DNA of 64,000 nt from Alsobacter ponti (lineage in GTDB: Bacteria; Pseudomonadota; Alphaproteobacteria; Rhizobiales; Beijerinckiaceae): contig NZ_JANCLU010000016.1 of the NCBI RefSeq assembly GCF_024294805.1, forward strand, positions 57,861 through 121,860, written 5' to 3'. A program made the translations under genes and the position numbers. Below are positions 54,140 to 63,674 of the stretch, in pieces. The notes beneath the pieces were generated by a model, which was not told where the DNA came from, did not search any database, and saw only the letters and a program-made list of their open reading frames with translations. Each line of letters starts with the position of its first letter. Position 1 is the stretch's first letter.

Positions 54140-55372
54140 ATGGGCCTGAGCCGGGAGGACTGCGTTAGACTGGATCGCGAGGATCCGCTTGCTTTCGCGC
54201 GCGAGCGTTTCGTCATTCCCGCCGGCGTCAACTATCTCGACGGCAACTCGCTCGGCGCGCTGCCGCGCGGGGTGTCTGAGCGGGTGCGGCACGTGGTCGA
54301 CGAGGAATGGGGCGTCGGCCTCATCCGTTCGTGGAACCAGGCCGGATGGTACGCCGCGCCGGGCCGGATCGGCGCCAGGATCGCGCCGCTGCTCGGCGCC
54401 GCGCCGCACCAGGTGACGGTGACCGAAACGATCTCCATCAACCTCTTCAAGCTGCTGGTGGCGGCCGCGCGGCTGCGCCCGAACCGCCGGAAGATCGTCG
54501 CCGAACTGGGCAATTTCCCGTCCGACAACCACATCGTGGACAGCGTCTGCCGCATGCTCGGGCTCACGCCCGTCTACGTGACGGCCGGCGAGATCGCCGA
54601 CGCCGTCGACGACGACACCGCGGTCGCCGAGCTGTCCCACGTCAACTATCGCACCGCCGAGATCCAGGACATGGCGGCGGTGACGGCGGCCATCCACGCC
54701 AAGGGCGCGCTCGTCGTCTGGGATCTCGCCCATTCCACCGGCGCGGTCGAGTTCAGCCTGGACGACGCGCGGGCCGACTTCGCCGTCGGCTGCGGCTACA
54801 AGTTCCTCAATGGAGGCCCCGGCGCGCCGTCGCACGTCTACGTTGCGGAGCGTCACCTGGCGGCGGTCGACCAGCCGCTGACGGGCTGGTTCGGCCACGC
54901 CGCGCCGTTCGCATTCGCGCACGAGTTCGCGCGCGCCGAGGGCATTCGCTCGATGCTGTGCTCGACGCCCCAGATGCTTTCCACCGCCGCGCTCGAGGCG
55001 GCGCTGGACGCCTTCGACGGTGTTTCGATGCGTGAGGTCCAGGCCAAGGGCCGTGCCCTCGGCGACCTGATGATCCGCCTCTACGACGAGCGCCTGGCCG
55101 ATCTGGGCTGCGGTCTGTCCGCGTCGCGCGACGGTTCGCGGCGGGGCAACCACGTCTCGATCACCCACCCCAACGGCTTCCAGATCATGCAGGCGCTGAT
55201 CGCTCGCGGCATCATCGGCGATTTCCGCGCGCCGGATGTGATGCGCTTCGGCTTCGGCGCTCTCTATGTCCGCTTCGTCGACATCTTCGACGCGGTGCAA
55301 GGCGTCGAGGACCTGCTGCGCTCCGGCGAGTGGCGCGACGTGCCGCCGCCGAACGCGAACGACGTGACCTGA
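54140..55372 (+). CDS. kynU: Kynureninase
   Basis: A 410-residue PLP enzyme that cleaves kynurenine (or 3-hydroxykynurenine) to anthranilate (or the 3-hydroxy form) and alanine. Signatures are [15 protein letters not shown] near 31 and the PLP Lys in [17 protein letters not shown] near 222. It is 10 bp upstream of the tryptophan dioxygenase gene. Kynurenine formamidase is not between or beside them. Confidence 0.95.
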   Translation: MGLSREDCVRLDREDPLAFARERFVIPAGVNYLDGNSLGALPRGVSERVRHVVDEEWGVGLIRSWNQAGWYAAPGRIGARIAPLLGAAPHQVTVTETISINLFKLLVAAARLRPNRRKIVAELGNFPSDNHIVDSVCRMLGLTPVYVTAGEIADAVDDDTAVAELSHVNYRTAEIQDMAAVTAAIHAKGALVVWDLAHSTGAVEFSLDDARADFAVGCGYKFLNGGPGAPSHVYVAERHLAAVDQPLTGWFGHAAPFAFAHEFARAEGIRSMLCSTPQMLSTAALEAALDAFDGVSMREVQAKGRALGDLMIRLYDERLADLGCGLSASRDGSRRGNHVSITHPNGFQIMQALIARGIIGDFRAPDVMRFGFGALYVRFVDIFDAVQGVEDLLRSGEWRDVPPPNANDVT

Positions 55373-55382
55373 AGGACGCGCC

Positions 55383-56240
55383 ATGACGGACCGGGATCGC
55401 GATGGGCCCGAGGCGGGCCCGAAGGAATGGCACTCCGCCAAGCTCGATTTCTCGCGCGACATGTCCTACGCCGACTACCTGGCGCTGGACGACATTTTGC
55501 ACGCGCAGCACCCGCTTTCGCCCGACCGCAACGAGATGCTGTTCATCATCCAGCACCAGACCAGCGAGCTCTGGATGAAGCTGATGCTGCACGAGCTGAA
55601 CGGCGCCATCGAGAGTGTGCGCGGGGACCGGCTGCCGCCCGCCTTCAAGATGCTGGCGCGCGTCTCGCGCATCATGGAGCAGCTGGTCAAGGCGTGGGAC
55701 GTGCTGGCCACCATGACTCCGCCGGAATACTCGGCGATCCGCCCGTGGCTCGGCCAGTCCTCCGGCTTCCAGTCGTACCAGTATCGCGAGATCGAGTTCA
55801 GGCTGGGCAACAAGAACCCGGCGATGCTGAAGCCGCACGAGCACAATCCGGAACGGCTGGCCGAGGTGACCGCGGCGCTCTACGCGCCGTCCCTCTACGA
55901 CGAAGCGATCGAGCTGCTGGCCCGACGCGGCTTCGCTATCGCGCCCGAGGTGCTGACCCGCGACCGCACCCAGCCCACCGCCTACGACGCCAGCGTCGAG
56001 GCCGCCTGGGCCGAGGTCTACCGGAACGCGGAAGAGCACTGGGAGCTCTACGAGCTGGCCGAGGAGCTGATCGACCTGGAGGACGCGTTCCGGCTCTGGC
56101 GCTTCCGCCACGTCACGACCGTGGAGCGCGTCATCGGCTTCAAGCGCGGCACCGGCGGCACGGCGGGCGTCGCCTATCTGCGCAAGATGCTCGACGTGGT
56201 TCTGTTCCCCGAGCTTTGGCGCGTCCGCACATCCATGTAG
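55383..56240 (+). CDS. kynA: Tryptophan 2,3-dioxygenase
   Basis: A 285-residue heme dioxygenase opening the indole ring to N-formylkynurenine. Substrate/heme pocket segments are [18 protein letters not shown] near 56, [15 protein letters not shown] near 125, and the proximal heme His in [20 protein letters not shown] near 243. It is co-transcribed with kynU. Confidence 0.96.
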   Translation: MTDRDRDGPEAGPKEWHSAKLDFSRDMSYADYLALDDILHAQHPLSPDRNEMLFIIQHQTSELWMKLMLHELNGAIESVRGDRLPPAFKMLARVSRIMEQLVKAWDVLATMTPPEYSAIRPWLGQSSGFQSYQYREIEFRLGNKNPAMLKPHEHNPERLAEVTAALYAPSLYDEAIELLARRGFAIAPEVLTRDRTQPTAYDASVEAAWAEVYRNAEEHWELYELAEELIDLEDAFRLWRFRHVTTVERVIGFKRGTGGTAGVAYLRKMLDVVLFPELWRVRTSM

Positions 56241-56241
56241 C

Positions 56242-56271
56242 CATGCCGAACCCGCCCGGCTGGCCGGCATG
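56242..56271 (+). terminator. Hairpin after tryptophan dioxygenase
   Basis: CATGCCG and CGGCATG arms surround an inner GCC/GGC stem, starting 2 bp after the dioxygenase stop. It lacks a T tract, so it may be a Rho-dependent end, an mRNA-stabilising hairpin or an operator for the GntR gene 85 bp further on. Confidence 0.35.
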
Positions 56272-56355
56272 ACGCCGGACCCGCGCTCCCGATAGCTGCC
56301 GCGCGGGGCGTGACGGGCGGCTTGCGTCCGCTTTGAAAACGCGCAAAGTCAGCCC

Positions 56356-57132
56356 ATGTCCGAGCCGCGATCCGCCCCCGGGACCATCGGTGCAGCGCCT
56401 TCGGGCGCCGCCCGTCGCCCGCTGCATGCCCGCATCCTCGACCGGATGCGCGACGCCATCCGGTCCGGCGAGTGGCCGGTCGGCTCGCTGTTGCCGTCCG
56501 AGCAGGAGATCGGCGAGCAGCACGGGGCCAGCCGCATCACGGTGCGCCACGCGCTGCAGCGCCTGCAGCAGGAAGGCTATGTGCGCAAGCAGCACGGCAG
56601 GCGCACCATGGTCATCGCACGCGAGCCGTCGCGACGCGCCTGGCAGATGGAATCGCTCGAGGACATCGTGGCGTCGGCAGACGCGGCGAGCCTCGACATC
56701 CTGTCCTATCGCCTCGAGGAATCCGCCGAGGCCGCCGAGGCGCTGGGCCTCCCGCCGGCCACCCCGCTCCACGGCCTGCGCAGCCTGCTGACGCGCGAGG
56801 GCCAGCCTTACGCCCGCTCGCTGATCTACTTCCCGCCGGACGTGGGCGACCGCCTGACCCGCGCCGATTTCGACGACGTCATCGTGTTTCGCGTGCTGCG
56901 CAAGAGGCTCGGCCTCGACATCACCGACGTGCGGATGACCGTGCGCGCCACGCGCGCCGGGGCGGAGGACATGCGCCTGCTCGGTTGCGCGCGCGGGGAG
57001 CCGATGCTGGCGACGGAGCTGGTCTATCGGTCCGAGCCCGGCGGGCGTCCCCTCGAGGTGGCGTTCACGCGTTTCCCGGCGGACAGCTACGCGCTGTCCT
57101 ATTCACTGACCGCGCCGCACGGACCGGCCTGA
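56356..57132 (+). CDS. GntR-family regulator with UTRA domain (HutC/PhnF type)
   Basis: A 258-residue repressor: winged helix at about 25-90 (GSLLPSEQEIGEQHGASRIT, VRHALQRLQQEGYV) and a C-terminal UTRA effector domain (LRSLLTREGQPYARSLIYFP). The effector cannot be told. It follows the tryptophan genes on the same strand and may control them or act elsewhere. Its 3' end overlaps the convergent phoB gene by 30 bp. Confidence 0.9.
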   Translation: MSEPRSAPGTIGAAPSGAARRPLHARILDRMRDAIRSGEWPVGSLLPSEQEIGEQHGASRITVRHALQRLQQEGYVRKQHGRRTMVIAREPSRRAWQMESLEDIVASADAASLDILSYRLEESAEAAEALGLPPATPLHGLRSLLTREGQPYARSLIYFPPDVGDRLTRADFDDVIVFRVLRKRLGLDITDVRMTVRATRAGAEDMRLLGCARGEPMLATELVYRSEPGGRPLEVAFTRFPADSYALSYSLTAPHGPA

Positions 57133-57840
57133 GTCGGCAACGGCGAAGGTCTCGTCGAACGAATAGCCGGCGCCCCTCACCGTGCGGATCGGGTCACGCT
57201 CGCGCGGGCCGTTGATCGCCTTGCGCAGGCGGCCGACATGCACGTCGACCGTGCGGTCGTCGATGTCCGCGTCCAGCCCCCAGACCGCGTCGAGCAACTG
57301 CGCCCGGCTGAAGACGCGGCCCGGACGCTCGATGAGCGCTTCGAGCAGGCGGAACTCGGTGGGGCCGAGATGCAGTTCGCGCTCGCCTCGGCGGACCCGC
57401 TTCGTCTCGCGGTCGAGCGAGACGTCGCCGGCCTCGAGCCGGCTGGTGATCCGCGCCGGCGCGGCGCGGCGCAGCAGGGCGCGCACGCGGGCGAGCAACT
57501 CGGGCACGGAGAACGGCTTGACGACGTAGTCATCGGCCCCTGTGGCGAGGCCGCGCACGCGCTCGCTTTCCTCGCCGCGCGCCGTGAGCATGATGACCGG
57601 CAGACGCTGCGTCTCCTTGCGCTGCCGCAGCCGCCGGCACAGCTCGATGCCGGACAGGCCGGGCAGCATCCAGTCGAGCAGCACGAGGTCGGGCGTGGTT
57701 TCGTGGAGACGCAACTCGGCGTCGTCGCCGCGCGCGACGCCCTCCACGGCGTAGCCCTCGGCTTCGAGATTGTAGCGCAGGAGGAGCATCAGCGGCTCCT
57801 CGTCCTCCACGATCAGGATGCGCGGCGCGGTGGACATCAT
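57103..57840 (-). CDS. phoB: Phosphate-type response regulator PhoB
   Basis: A 245-residue OmpR/PhoB regulator. Phospho-acceptor Asp56 (LLDWMLPG), Lys in YVVKPFS, and a C-terminal winged helix (LGPTEFRLLEALIERPGRVF, RTVDVHVGRLRKAI) are intact. A PHO box sits 40 bp upstream. It follows phoR, but pst genes, often between them, are absent here. Confidence 0.92.
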   Translation of the reverse strand: MMSTAPRILIVEDEEPLMLLLRYNLEAEGYAVEGVARGDDAELRLHETTPDLVLLDWMLPGLSGIELCRRLRQRKETQRLPVIMLTARGEESERVRGLATGADDYVVKPFSVPELLARVRALLRRAAPARITSRLEAGDVSLDRETKRVRRGERELHLGPTEFRLLEALIERPGRVFSRAQLLDAVWGLDADIDDRTVDVHVGRLRKAINGPRERDPIRTVRGAGYSFDETFAVADSGRSVRRGQ

Positions 57841-57879
57841 GCCTCTCCAAACGTCCCGCTGCCCTTCTATGACCGTCGC

Positions 57880-57897
57880 GTGACAGTTTGATAACAG
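57880..57897 (-). promoter_or_regulatory. PHO box ahead of phoB
   Basis: The minus strand reads CTGTTATCAAACTGTCAC: two 7-bp repeats, CTGTTAT and CTGTCAC, with a 4-bp spacer, one base off the CTGTCAT-N4-CTGTCAY consensus. It lies in the 72-bp gap between phoR and phoB, indicating PhoB autoregulation. Confidence 0.75.
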
Positions 57898-57912
57898 TCT
57901 CCCGGCGCTCCG

Positions 57913-58974
57913 TCAGGCGGGGTCGAGCGGGAAGATCGCCCGAAAGGTCGCGCCCTCGCCGGGCTTGCTCTCCATCGCCAGGCGGCCCCGGTGCCGAATG
58001 ACGATGTGCTTGACGATGGCCAAGCCGAGCCCCGTGCCGCCCTTGGCGCGGCTGGCGGCGGTGTCGACCCGGTAGAAGCGCTCGGTGAGGCGGGGGAGAT
58101 GTTCCGGCGCGATGCCGGGACCGAAGTCGCGCACGGCAAGTTCGGCCGCCGGGCCGGTGGTGGTCGCGATCCGCCTGGCGGTAACCTCCACCCGGCCTCC
58201 GTCGCCGCCATACTTGACGGCGTTCTCCACGAGGTTCTCGACGACGCGGATGAGGTCGTCGCGCTCCCCGGGAACCACGAGCGGGCCGTCGGGCGCGGAG
58301 AACGCCACGGCCACGCCGCGGTCCTCCGCCGCCTTGCGCATCGTCTCGACCGTCTGGCGGGCGAGATCGGCGAGATCGATGGGAGTCTCCGGCCGCCGGT
58401 GCTCGCTCATCTCGATGCGCGACAGCGACAGCAGGTCGTCGATCAGCCGCGCCATCCGGCGCGCCTGCTCGCGCATGATGTCCAGGAAACGCTCGCGGGC
58501 CTTCTCGTCGCCGCGGGCCGGCCCCTGCAGCGTCTCGATGAAGCCCAGCAGCGAGGCGAGCGGCGTGCGCAACTCGTGGCTGGCGTTGGAGACGAAGTCG
58601 GCGCGCATCATCTCGAGCCGCCGCTCCTCGGTGAGGTCGCGGAACACGAGCATGACGGCGGGGCGCTCCGGCGCCGCCTCCTCGCCGCTGTCCAGCGCCG
58701 ACACGGTGAGGCGGAAGAAGCGCTCCACCGGCACGCGCTCGGCGTATTCGCAGAGGGCGCGTGCCTCGCCGCGCCGCACGGCCTCGACCGCCGACAGCAC
58801 GTCCGGCGAGCGCAGCGACATCGACAGGTGCCGGCCGCGCGCGAGGCCCGGCCACGAACGCCGGGCGTCGCTGTTGGCGGCTACCACCACGCCGGCGGCG
58901 TCGAGGAGCATAGCGGGGTCGCCGACTGCCTCCAACATGGCGAGCGCCAGAGAGCTTCCGTCGTCGCCCGGCAT
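57913..58974 (-). CDS. phoR: PhoR-like sensor histidine kinase without membrane segments
   Basis: A 353-residue kinase with an N-terminal PAS domain (about 15-115), HisKA with His133 (SNASHELRTPLA), and HATPase with NLVENAVKYGGDGG and GTGLGLAIVKH. The N-terminal transmembrane anchor usual for PhoR is missing: the protein starts directly in PAS. The gene begins 3 bp after the stop of the upstream polytopic membrane protein and precedes phoB. Assignment to PhoR rests on phoB and the PHO box. Confidence 0.88.
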   Translation of the reverse strand: MPGDDGSSLALAMLEAVGDPAMLLDAAGVVVAANSDARRSWPGLARGRHLSMSLRSPDVLSAVEAVRRGEARALCEYAERVPVERFFRLTVSALDSGEEAAPERPAVMLVFRDLTEERRLEMMRADFVSNASHELRTPLASLLGFIETLQGPARGDEKARERFLDIMREQARRMARLIDDLLSLSRIEMSEHRRPETPIDLADLARQTVETMRKAAEDRGVAVAFSAPDGPLVVPGERDDLIRVVENLVENAVKYGGDGGRVEVTARRIATTTGPAAELAVRDFGPGIAPEHLPRLTERFYRVDTAASRAKGGTGLGLAIVKHIVIRHRGRLAMESKPGEGATFRAIFPLDPA

Positions 58975-58977
58975 GGC

Positions 58978-59997
58978 TCAGCCCTCCTGTTCGTCCGTCG
59001 CGTCGCGTTCGATCCGGGCGCGATAGGCCCGCAGCCGCGACGCGATCTCCATGGCCCCGAGCAAGAGCAGCGCCAGCACGAAGGGGATGAGATAGTAGAC
59101 GACGCGAAACAGCAGCAGCGAGCCCAGAAGGCCTTCGTAGGGTAGCCTCGAAAAAGCGAGCAGGAAGGTGGCCTCGAACACGCCGACGCCGCCGGGCGCG
59201 TGGCTCGCCATGCCGAGCATCGCCGCGAAGGCGTAGACGGCGGCGAAGGTCTCGAAGGCGATGCCGTGGCCGGGCGGCAGCAGCACGTAAAGCACGCCGC
59301 TCGCCGCGAGCATGTCGCCGATACCCAGCGCCAACTGCGCCAGCGACACCGGCAGGGTGGGCAGCTCCAGCCGCCAGCGCTGCATGCGGATGGCGCGACG
59401 CTCGACGCCGACCCAGGTGAGATAGCCCGCCAGCGCGGCCAACCCCGCGCCGCCGATCAGCATGTTCAGCTTCGGAGCGAGGTGGTTCAACTCGGCCATG
59501 GCGTCGGCGCGGAAGAGAAGGGCGGCCGACAGCACGGTCGCCATGCCGAGGATGAAGGTGACGCCGGCGATCAGCGTCAGGCTGGCCACCTTGCCGGCCG
59601 AGAGGCCCCTTGGAGCGTAGATCCAGTACCGCACCGTTCCGGCCGTCAGTGGCGGGAAACCGAGCGTGAACGAAATGGCGTAGCTCGTGAACGAGCCCAG
59701 CGCGACGATGCGATAGCGCATTCGTGCCCTAAGCTGGCGCAGGGCCAGCAGGTCGTAGCCCGACAGCAGCGCGTAGCTCGCCGCCGTCAGCATGCCGGCC
59801 ATGGCGAGTTGCGCACCGGTCGCCGAGCGGAACGCGGCGCGGATTTCCGCCGGGTCCACCTGCGACAGGATGATGTAGAGCACGGCAAGGGAGGCCGCGA
59901 ACAGCAGCACGCTGGCAGCTGTCCCGATCCAGTGAAGCTTGCGGCGCGGCCTGTCGGCCCCGCTCGCACTGCTTCGCGTCCTGTCCTGCGGCCCCAT
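58978..59997 (-). CDS. Lysylphosphatidylglycerol synthase TM/UPF0104 family membrane protein
   Basis: A 339-residue protein with about eight to nine helices and the family segments GFPPLTAGTVRYWIY and SHAPGGVGVFEATFL. Members are flippase-like or lipid-modifying; this one lacks the soluble synthetase domain. The ATG at 59997 has GGA 5 bp upstream; the frame continues to 60075 without a good start. It is directly upstream of phoR (3-bp gap), so both are likely co-translated. Confidence 0.85.
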   Translation of the reverse strand: MGPQDRTRSSASGADRPRRKLHWIGTAASVLLFAASLAVLYIILSQVDPAEIRAAFRSATGAQLAMAGMLTAASYALLSGYDLLALRQLRARMRYRIVALGSFTSYAISFTLGFPPLTAGTVRYWIYAPRGLSAGKVASLTLIAGVTFILGMATVLSAALLFRADAMAELNHLAPKLNMLIGGAGLAALAGYLTWVGVERRAIRMQRWRLELPTLPVSLAQLALGIGDMLAASGVLYVLLPPGHGIAFETFAAVYAFAAMLGMASHAPGGVGVFEATFLLAFSRLPYEGLLGSLLLFRVVYYLIPFVLALLLLGAMEIASRLRAYRARIERDATDEQEG

Positions 59998-60087
59998 TCT
60001 GTCCAAACGTCCGCCCTCGCGCCTCGCGCCGTCACCCGGCGCCCGTCCATGGACCATGACGGCGGGCCCGCGCAAGTGCGCGGGCGT

Positions 60088-61164
60088 TCAGGCCTGCCCG
60101 GCGAGCTCCGCGAGGGTATCGCGCCGGCAGCCCACGGTCTCACCGGCGAGCAGGATCTGCTCCCAGGTGGCGGCGTCGACCGGGATGCCGCGGGCAAGGC
60201 GTTCGGCGCGATAGGCGAGCTCCGGCTCGCCCGCCACAAGCACGGTGGCGTCACGGCCGGGCGGCGGCGACTTCGCCCATTCGATGAACGCTTCCATCTC
60301 GGGATGGAATCGGTCCGCCGTGCCCATGTGCTCCGGCGACAGCACGATCGACACCATGTTGTTGATGATGGCGGCGCTCTTGCGCGGGCCGGACTGGGTG
60401 CCGCCGCCGGTCAGCGCGCCGGCGATCAGTTCGCAGGCCAGCGCCAGGCCCCAGCCCTTGTGGTCGCCGAAGGGCAGGATGGCTCCGCCCTTCTCGCCGG
60501 CGAACATGACGCCCGGGTCGTTGGTCGGCTCGCCATGACGGTCGAGCAGCACGCCGTCCGGCAGGTCGACGCCCTTATTGAAGGCGACGCGCACCTTGCC
60601 CATCGCCAGCTTGCTCGTCGCGAAGTCGACGATGATCGGCGGTTCGCCCTGGCGCGGAATGCCGGCGCAGAAGGGGTTGGTGACGAGCCGCGCCGCGCGC
60701 CCGCCATAGGGCGCCACGACGGGGTCGCTGTTGACGTTGACGAGGTGGATCGACACGAGCCCTTGCGCCGCGCATTGCTCCGCCCAATGGCCGATGCGCC
60801 CGATGTGGTGGGAGTTGCGCAGGGCCAGGATGCAGGAGCCGCCCTGTTTGGCGCGGGCGATGGCGAGGTCGATGGCGTCGTGCGCCACCGTCTGCCCCAG
60901 GCCGAGCCGGCCATCGCAGACCAGCAGCGAGCCGTTGTCGAGCACGATTTCCGGCCCGGTGTTGAGCTTGAGTTCGCCGAGGCCGATGTTCTCGATGTAG
61001 GCGGGGATCATGCCGACCCCGTGCGAATCGTGGCCGCGCAAATTGGCCTCGACCAGATGATCCGCCGCGAGGGCGCACTCGCGAGGCTGCGACCCGGCGG
61101 CGGCGAAGATCGCCTCGACGACGGCGCGCAGCCGCGGTTCGGTCACCCGGATTTCCTGTCCCAT
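60088..61164 (-). CDS. Malate/L-lactate dehydrogenase family (Ldh2) oxidoreductase
   Basis: A 358-residue NAD(P)-dependent enzyme of the Ldh2 fold, with RGHDSHGVGMIPAY near residue 43, NSHHIGRIGHWAE near 120 and GDHKGWGLALACE near 238. Known members act on 2-hydroxy acids, ureidoglycolate, sulfolactate or reduce cyclic imino acids. It is 142 bp downstream of the ABC receptor gene, so its substrate is probably delivered by that importer. Confidence 0.88.
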   Translation of the reverse strand: MGQEIRVTEPRLRAVVEAIFAAAGSQPRECALAADHLVEANLRGHDSHGVGMIPAYIENIGLGELKLNTGPEIVLDNGSLLVCDGRLGLGQTVAHDAIDLAIARAKQGGSCILALRNSHHIGRIGHWAEQCAAQGLVSIHLVNVNSDPVVAPYGGRAARLVTNPFCAGIPRQGEPPIIVDFATSKLAMGKVRVAFNKGVDLPDGVLLDRHGEPTNDPGVMFAGEKGGAILPFGDHKGWGLALACELIAGALTGGGTQSGPRKSAAIINNMVSIVLSPEHMGTADRFHPEMEAFIEWAKSPPPGRDATVLVAGEPELAYRAERLARGIPVDAATWEQILLAGETVGCRRDTLAELAGQA

Positions 61165-61306
61165 GCGTATCGCCTCTTGTTCGGCGGATCGTCGCCGTTC
61201 CGTTCGGCGCAGACAATCCGTGCCCGGGACGCGGAAGACAAGTGCGAAAACGTCGCCCGCCGGCCCGCGCCGCGACCTTCCGGCCGCGGCGCGTTGCCGT
61301 CGCGGT

Positions 61307-62116
61307 TCAGAACACCGGCAGCGGGATCATCGGCGCGCCGTTGCGCCACTTGCGCGAGATGGCGTCCAATTCGCCCGTGTTCTTGATCGAGTACACGAAC
61401 GTGTTGAGCCACTGCAGCAGCTCGGGATTGCCGCGCCGGATGCCGATGCCGAAATGCGCCGCGCGCAGCGGGAACTTCTGCTCGTATTCCTCGCCCTTCG
61501 AGCCCTTGCGGAGATAGATCTCGCCGTAGTCGCCGCCGCCCATGGCGTCGATCTGGCCGGAGAGCATCGCCTGGACCGTCGACGGGCCGTCGTCGAAGCG
61601 CAGCAGCTGCATGCCGGGAACGTTCATGGCGGTCAGCGCGCCGTCCTCGAGCGCGCCGCGGGTGACGCCGACCTTGAGGTTCTTGAGCTCGTCGGGCGTC
61701 TTGATCGAGGTCGTCTTGGGCGCGATGAGCACCGCCGACTGCCCGGCGTAGGGGATCGAGAACGCCACCTGCAAGGCGCGCTCCGGAGTGATCGAGAAGA
61801 TGGCGATCACCATGTCGACGCGGTTGGAGAGCAGCGCCGGGATGCGGCCCGGCGAGTTCACCGTCACGAACTCGACCGGCACCTTGAGCTGCTTGCCGAT
61901 GAGGTTGGCGACGTCGATGTCGATTCCGGCGGGCTGGTTGCTGGAGTCCAGCATTCCGTAGGGCGGCACCGTCGTGTCGATGGCGATCACCACCTTGCCG
62001 CGCTTGATGATCTCGTCGGGGGTCTGCGCCTGCGCCTTGTCCGGCCCGAAGGCGGACAGGGCGAGCGCCAGGGCCGGCGCCAAGAGACCGGCCCATCTGG
62101 TCAGCCTGAAACGCAT
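61307..62116 (-). CDS. Polar amino-acid ABC transporter substrate-binding protein
   Basis: A 269-residue periplasmic receptor (family 3): signal peptide (cleavage near AQAQ), then KVVIAIDTTVPPYGMLD and the family FD…GID segment, AGIDIDVANLIGKQL. The Arg in TRGALEDGAL and the Asp in GGGDYGE are candidate alpha-amino/carboxylate ligands. GGAGGAGGAG precedes the ATG. It is 95 bp downstream of the second permease gene. Confidence 0.92.
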   Translation of the reverse strand: MRFRLTRWAGLLAPALALALSAFGPDKAQAQTPDEIIKRGKVVIAIDTTVPPYGMLDSSNQPAGIDIDVANLIGKQLKVPVEFVTVNSPGRIPALLSNRVDMVIAIFSITPERALQVAFSIPYAGQSAVLIAPKTTSIKTPDELKNLKVGVTRGALEDGALTAMNVPGMQLLRFDDGPSTVQAMLSGQIDAMGGGDYGEIYLRKGSKGEEYEQKFPLRAAHFGIGIRRGNPELLQWLNTFVYSIKNTGELDAISRKWRNGAPMIPLPVF

Positions 62117-62211
62117 GTTCGTCTCCTCCTCCTGTGCGGGACGAGCGCCGGCCGACGCGGCCGGGCGTTGCGCCCTCCTTATCGGGCCCTGCGGCCCGGC
62201 TTCCCCTCCCG

Positions 62212-62880
62212 TCAGAGGGCCTGCACGCGCAGGCTGCCGACGTGAAGCTTGCGTTCGAGGCGCCTCGCCAGCATCGACAGCGGGAAGCACATCGCGAAAT
62301 AGAGGAGAGACACCGTGCCGAAGACGCGCACGGGCTCGAAGGTGATGGTGTTCATCTGCGCGCCCGCCTTGGCGAGCTCGGTGAAGCCGATGAGCGCGGC
62401 GAGCGACGTGCCCTTCACCACCTGCACCATGTAGCCGACGGTGGGGGGCAGGGCCATGCGCACGGCCTGCGGGATGACGATCAGCGCCAGCGTCAGCCGG
62501 AAGTTCAGCGCCAGCGCCTTGGCGGCCTCCCACTGGCCTTGGGGAACGGCCTGGATGCAGCCGCGCCAGATGTCGGCGAGATAGGCGCTGGTGCCGATGG
62601 TGAAGGCGACCGCCGCCGCCGTCCAGGCGTCGATGCGCACGCCGAACATGTTGATGCCGAAGTAGAACAGCAGCAGCAGCATCAGCATCGGCGTGGCCTG
62701 CACCACCTGGATCCATCCCGACACCGCGACGCGCAGCCAGCGCCACGGCGAGATGCGCGCCACCGCCAGCAGCAGGCCCACGACGCCGCCGCCCACGAAG
62801 GCCACCGCCGAGAGCGCGAGGGTCCAGCGCGCCGCCAGCACCAGGAACCAGACTTCGTTGAGGCCGAAATCCCTGAGCAT
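62212..62880 (-). CDS. Amino-acid ABC transporter permease, second subunit
   Basis: A 222-residue inner-membrane permease of the HisMQ type. Five helices and the EAA coupling loop EAAKALALNFRLTLALIVIPQA (split, near 133-155) are visible. The ATG at 62880 has AGGAGG. It is 8 bp downstream of the first permease gene. Confidence 0.93.
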   Translation of the reverse strand: MLRDFGLNEVWFLVLAARWTLALSAVAFVGGGVVGLLLAVARISPWRWLRVAVSGWIQVVQATPMLMLLLLFYFGINMFGVRIDAWTAAAVAFTIGTSAYLADIWRGCIQAVPQGQWEAAKALALNFRLTLALIVIPQAVRMALPPTVGYMVQVVKGTSLAALIGFTELAKAGAQMNTITFEPVRVFGTVSLLYFAMCFPLSMLARRLERKLHVGSLRVQAL

Positions 62881-62888
62881 GCCGCCTC

Positions 62889-63557
62889 CTACCCCGCCCG
62901 CTGCGGGAACAGGACGGCATGGACGCCGGCGAACACGGCCCTGAAGCCGAACGCCAGGGCGATGTAGATCAGCGTCACGATGGCGTAGATCTCGAAGCTG
63001 CGGAAAGTCTGCATGTTGAGCGTGTTGGCGAAGGCGGTGAGCTCCTCGGCGGCGATCGCCGAGACGATGGAGGAGCCGAGCAGCACCAGGATGAACTGGC
63101 TGGTCAGCGCCGGGTAGACCGCCTTGATGGCCGGCAGCAGCACGATGAAGCGGATGATCTGGAGGCGGTTCAGCCCCAGCGCGCGGCCCGCCTCGATCTG
63201 CCCGGCCGGGATCGACTCCAGCCCGGCGCGCACGATCTCGGTGGAGTAGGCACCGAGGTTGATCGTCATCGCCAGCAACGCCGCCTTGGTGGGGTCCAGC
63301 CGGATGCCGGCGTTGGGCAGCGCGAAGAATACGAAGTAGAGCTGGATGAGGAAGGGCGTGTTGCGGATGAACTCGACATAGACCGCCGCCGCCCAGGCGA
63401 GCGGCTTGGGGCCGTAGCTGCGCGCCAGCGCACACAGGATGCCGACCGCCAGCCCGAACGTCATCGCGAAGGCGGACAGCTTGACAGTCAGCCACGCTCC
63501 TTCGAGGAACTGCGGCCAGTAGCCCAGGACGGTTCCGAACTGGAACGTGTAGCCCAC
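62889..63557 (-). CDS. Amino-acid ABC transporter permease, first subunit
   Basis: A 222-residue HisMQ-type permease with FIRNTPFLIQLYFVFF near 63 and the EAA loop EAGRALGLNRLQIIRFIVLLP near 121 (split). Paired permeases of this size are usual for polar amino-acid importers. An ATP-binding subunit is expected beside them but is absent between 60 and 64 kb. Confidence 0.93.
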   Translation of the reverse strand: MGYTFQFGTVLGYWPQFLEGAWLTVKLSAFAMTFGLAVGILCALARSYGPKPLAWAAAVYVEFIRNTPFLIQLYFVFFALPNAGIRLDPTKAALLAMTINLGAYSTEIVRAGLESIPAGQIEAGRALGLNRLQIIRFIVLLPAIKAVYPALTSQFILVLLGSSIVSAIAAEELTAFANTLNMQTFRSFEIYAIVTLIYIALAFGFRAVFAGVHAVLFPQRAG

Positions 63558-63674
63558 CCCCTGCCTCTCCCTCTCTCCGCGCCGGCCGGCTGTCCCGCCG
63601 TATCGGCTCGTGTCTTTTTCTTCTTTGGCGCCGCGCCAGTGTGACCGGCGACGCGCCGGCGCGCCAGCCCGCCG

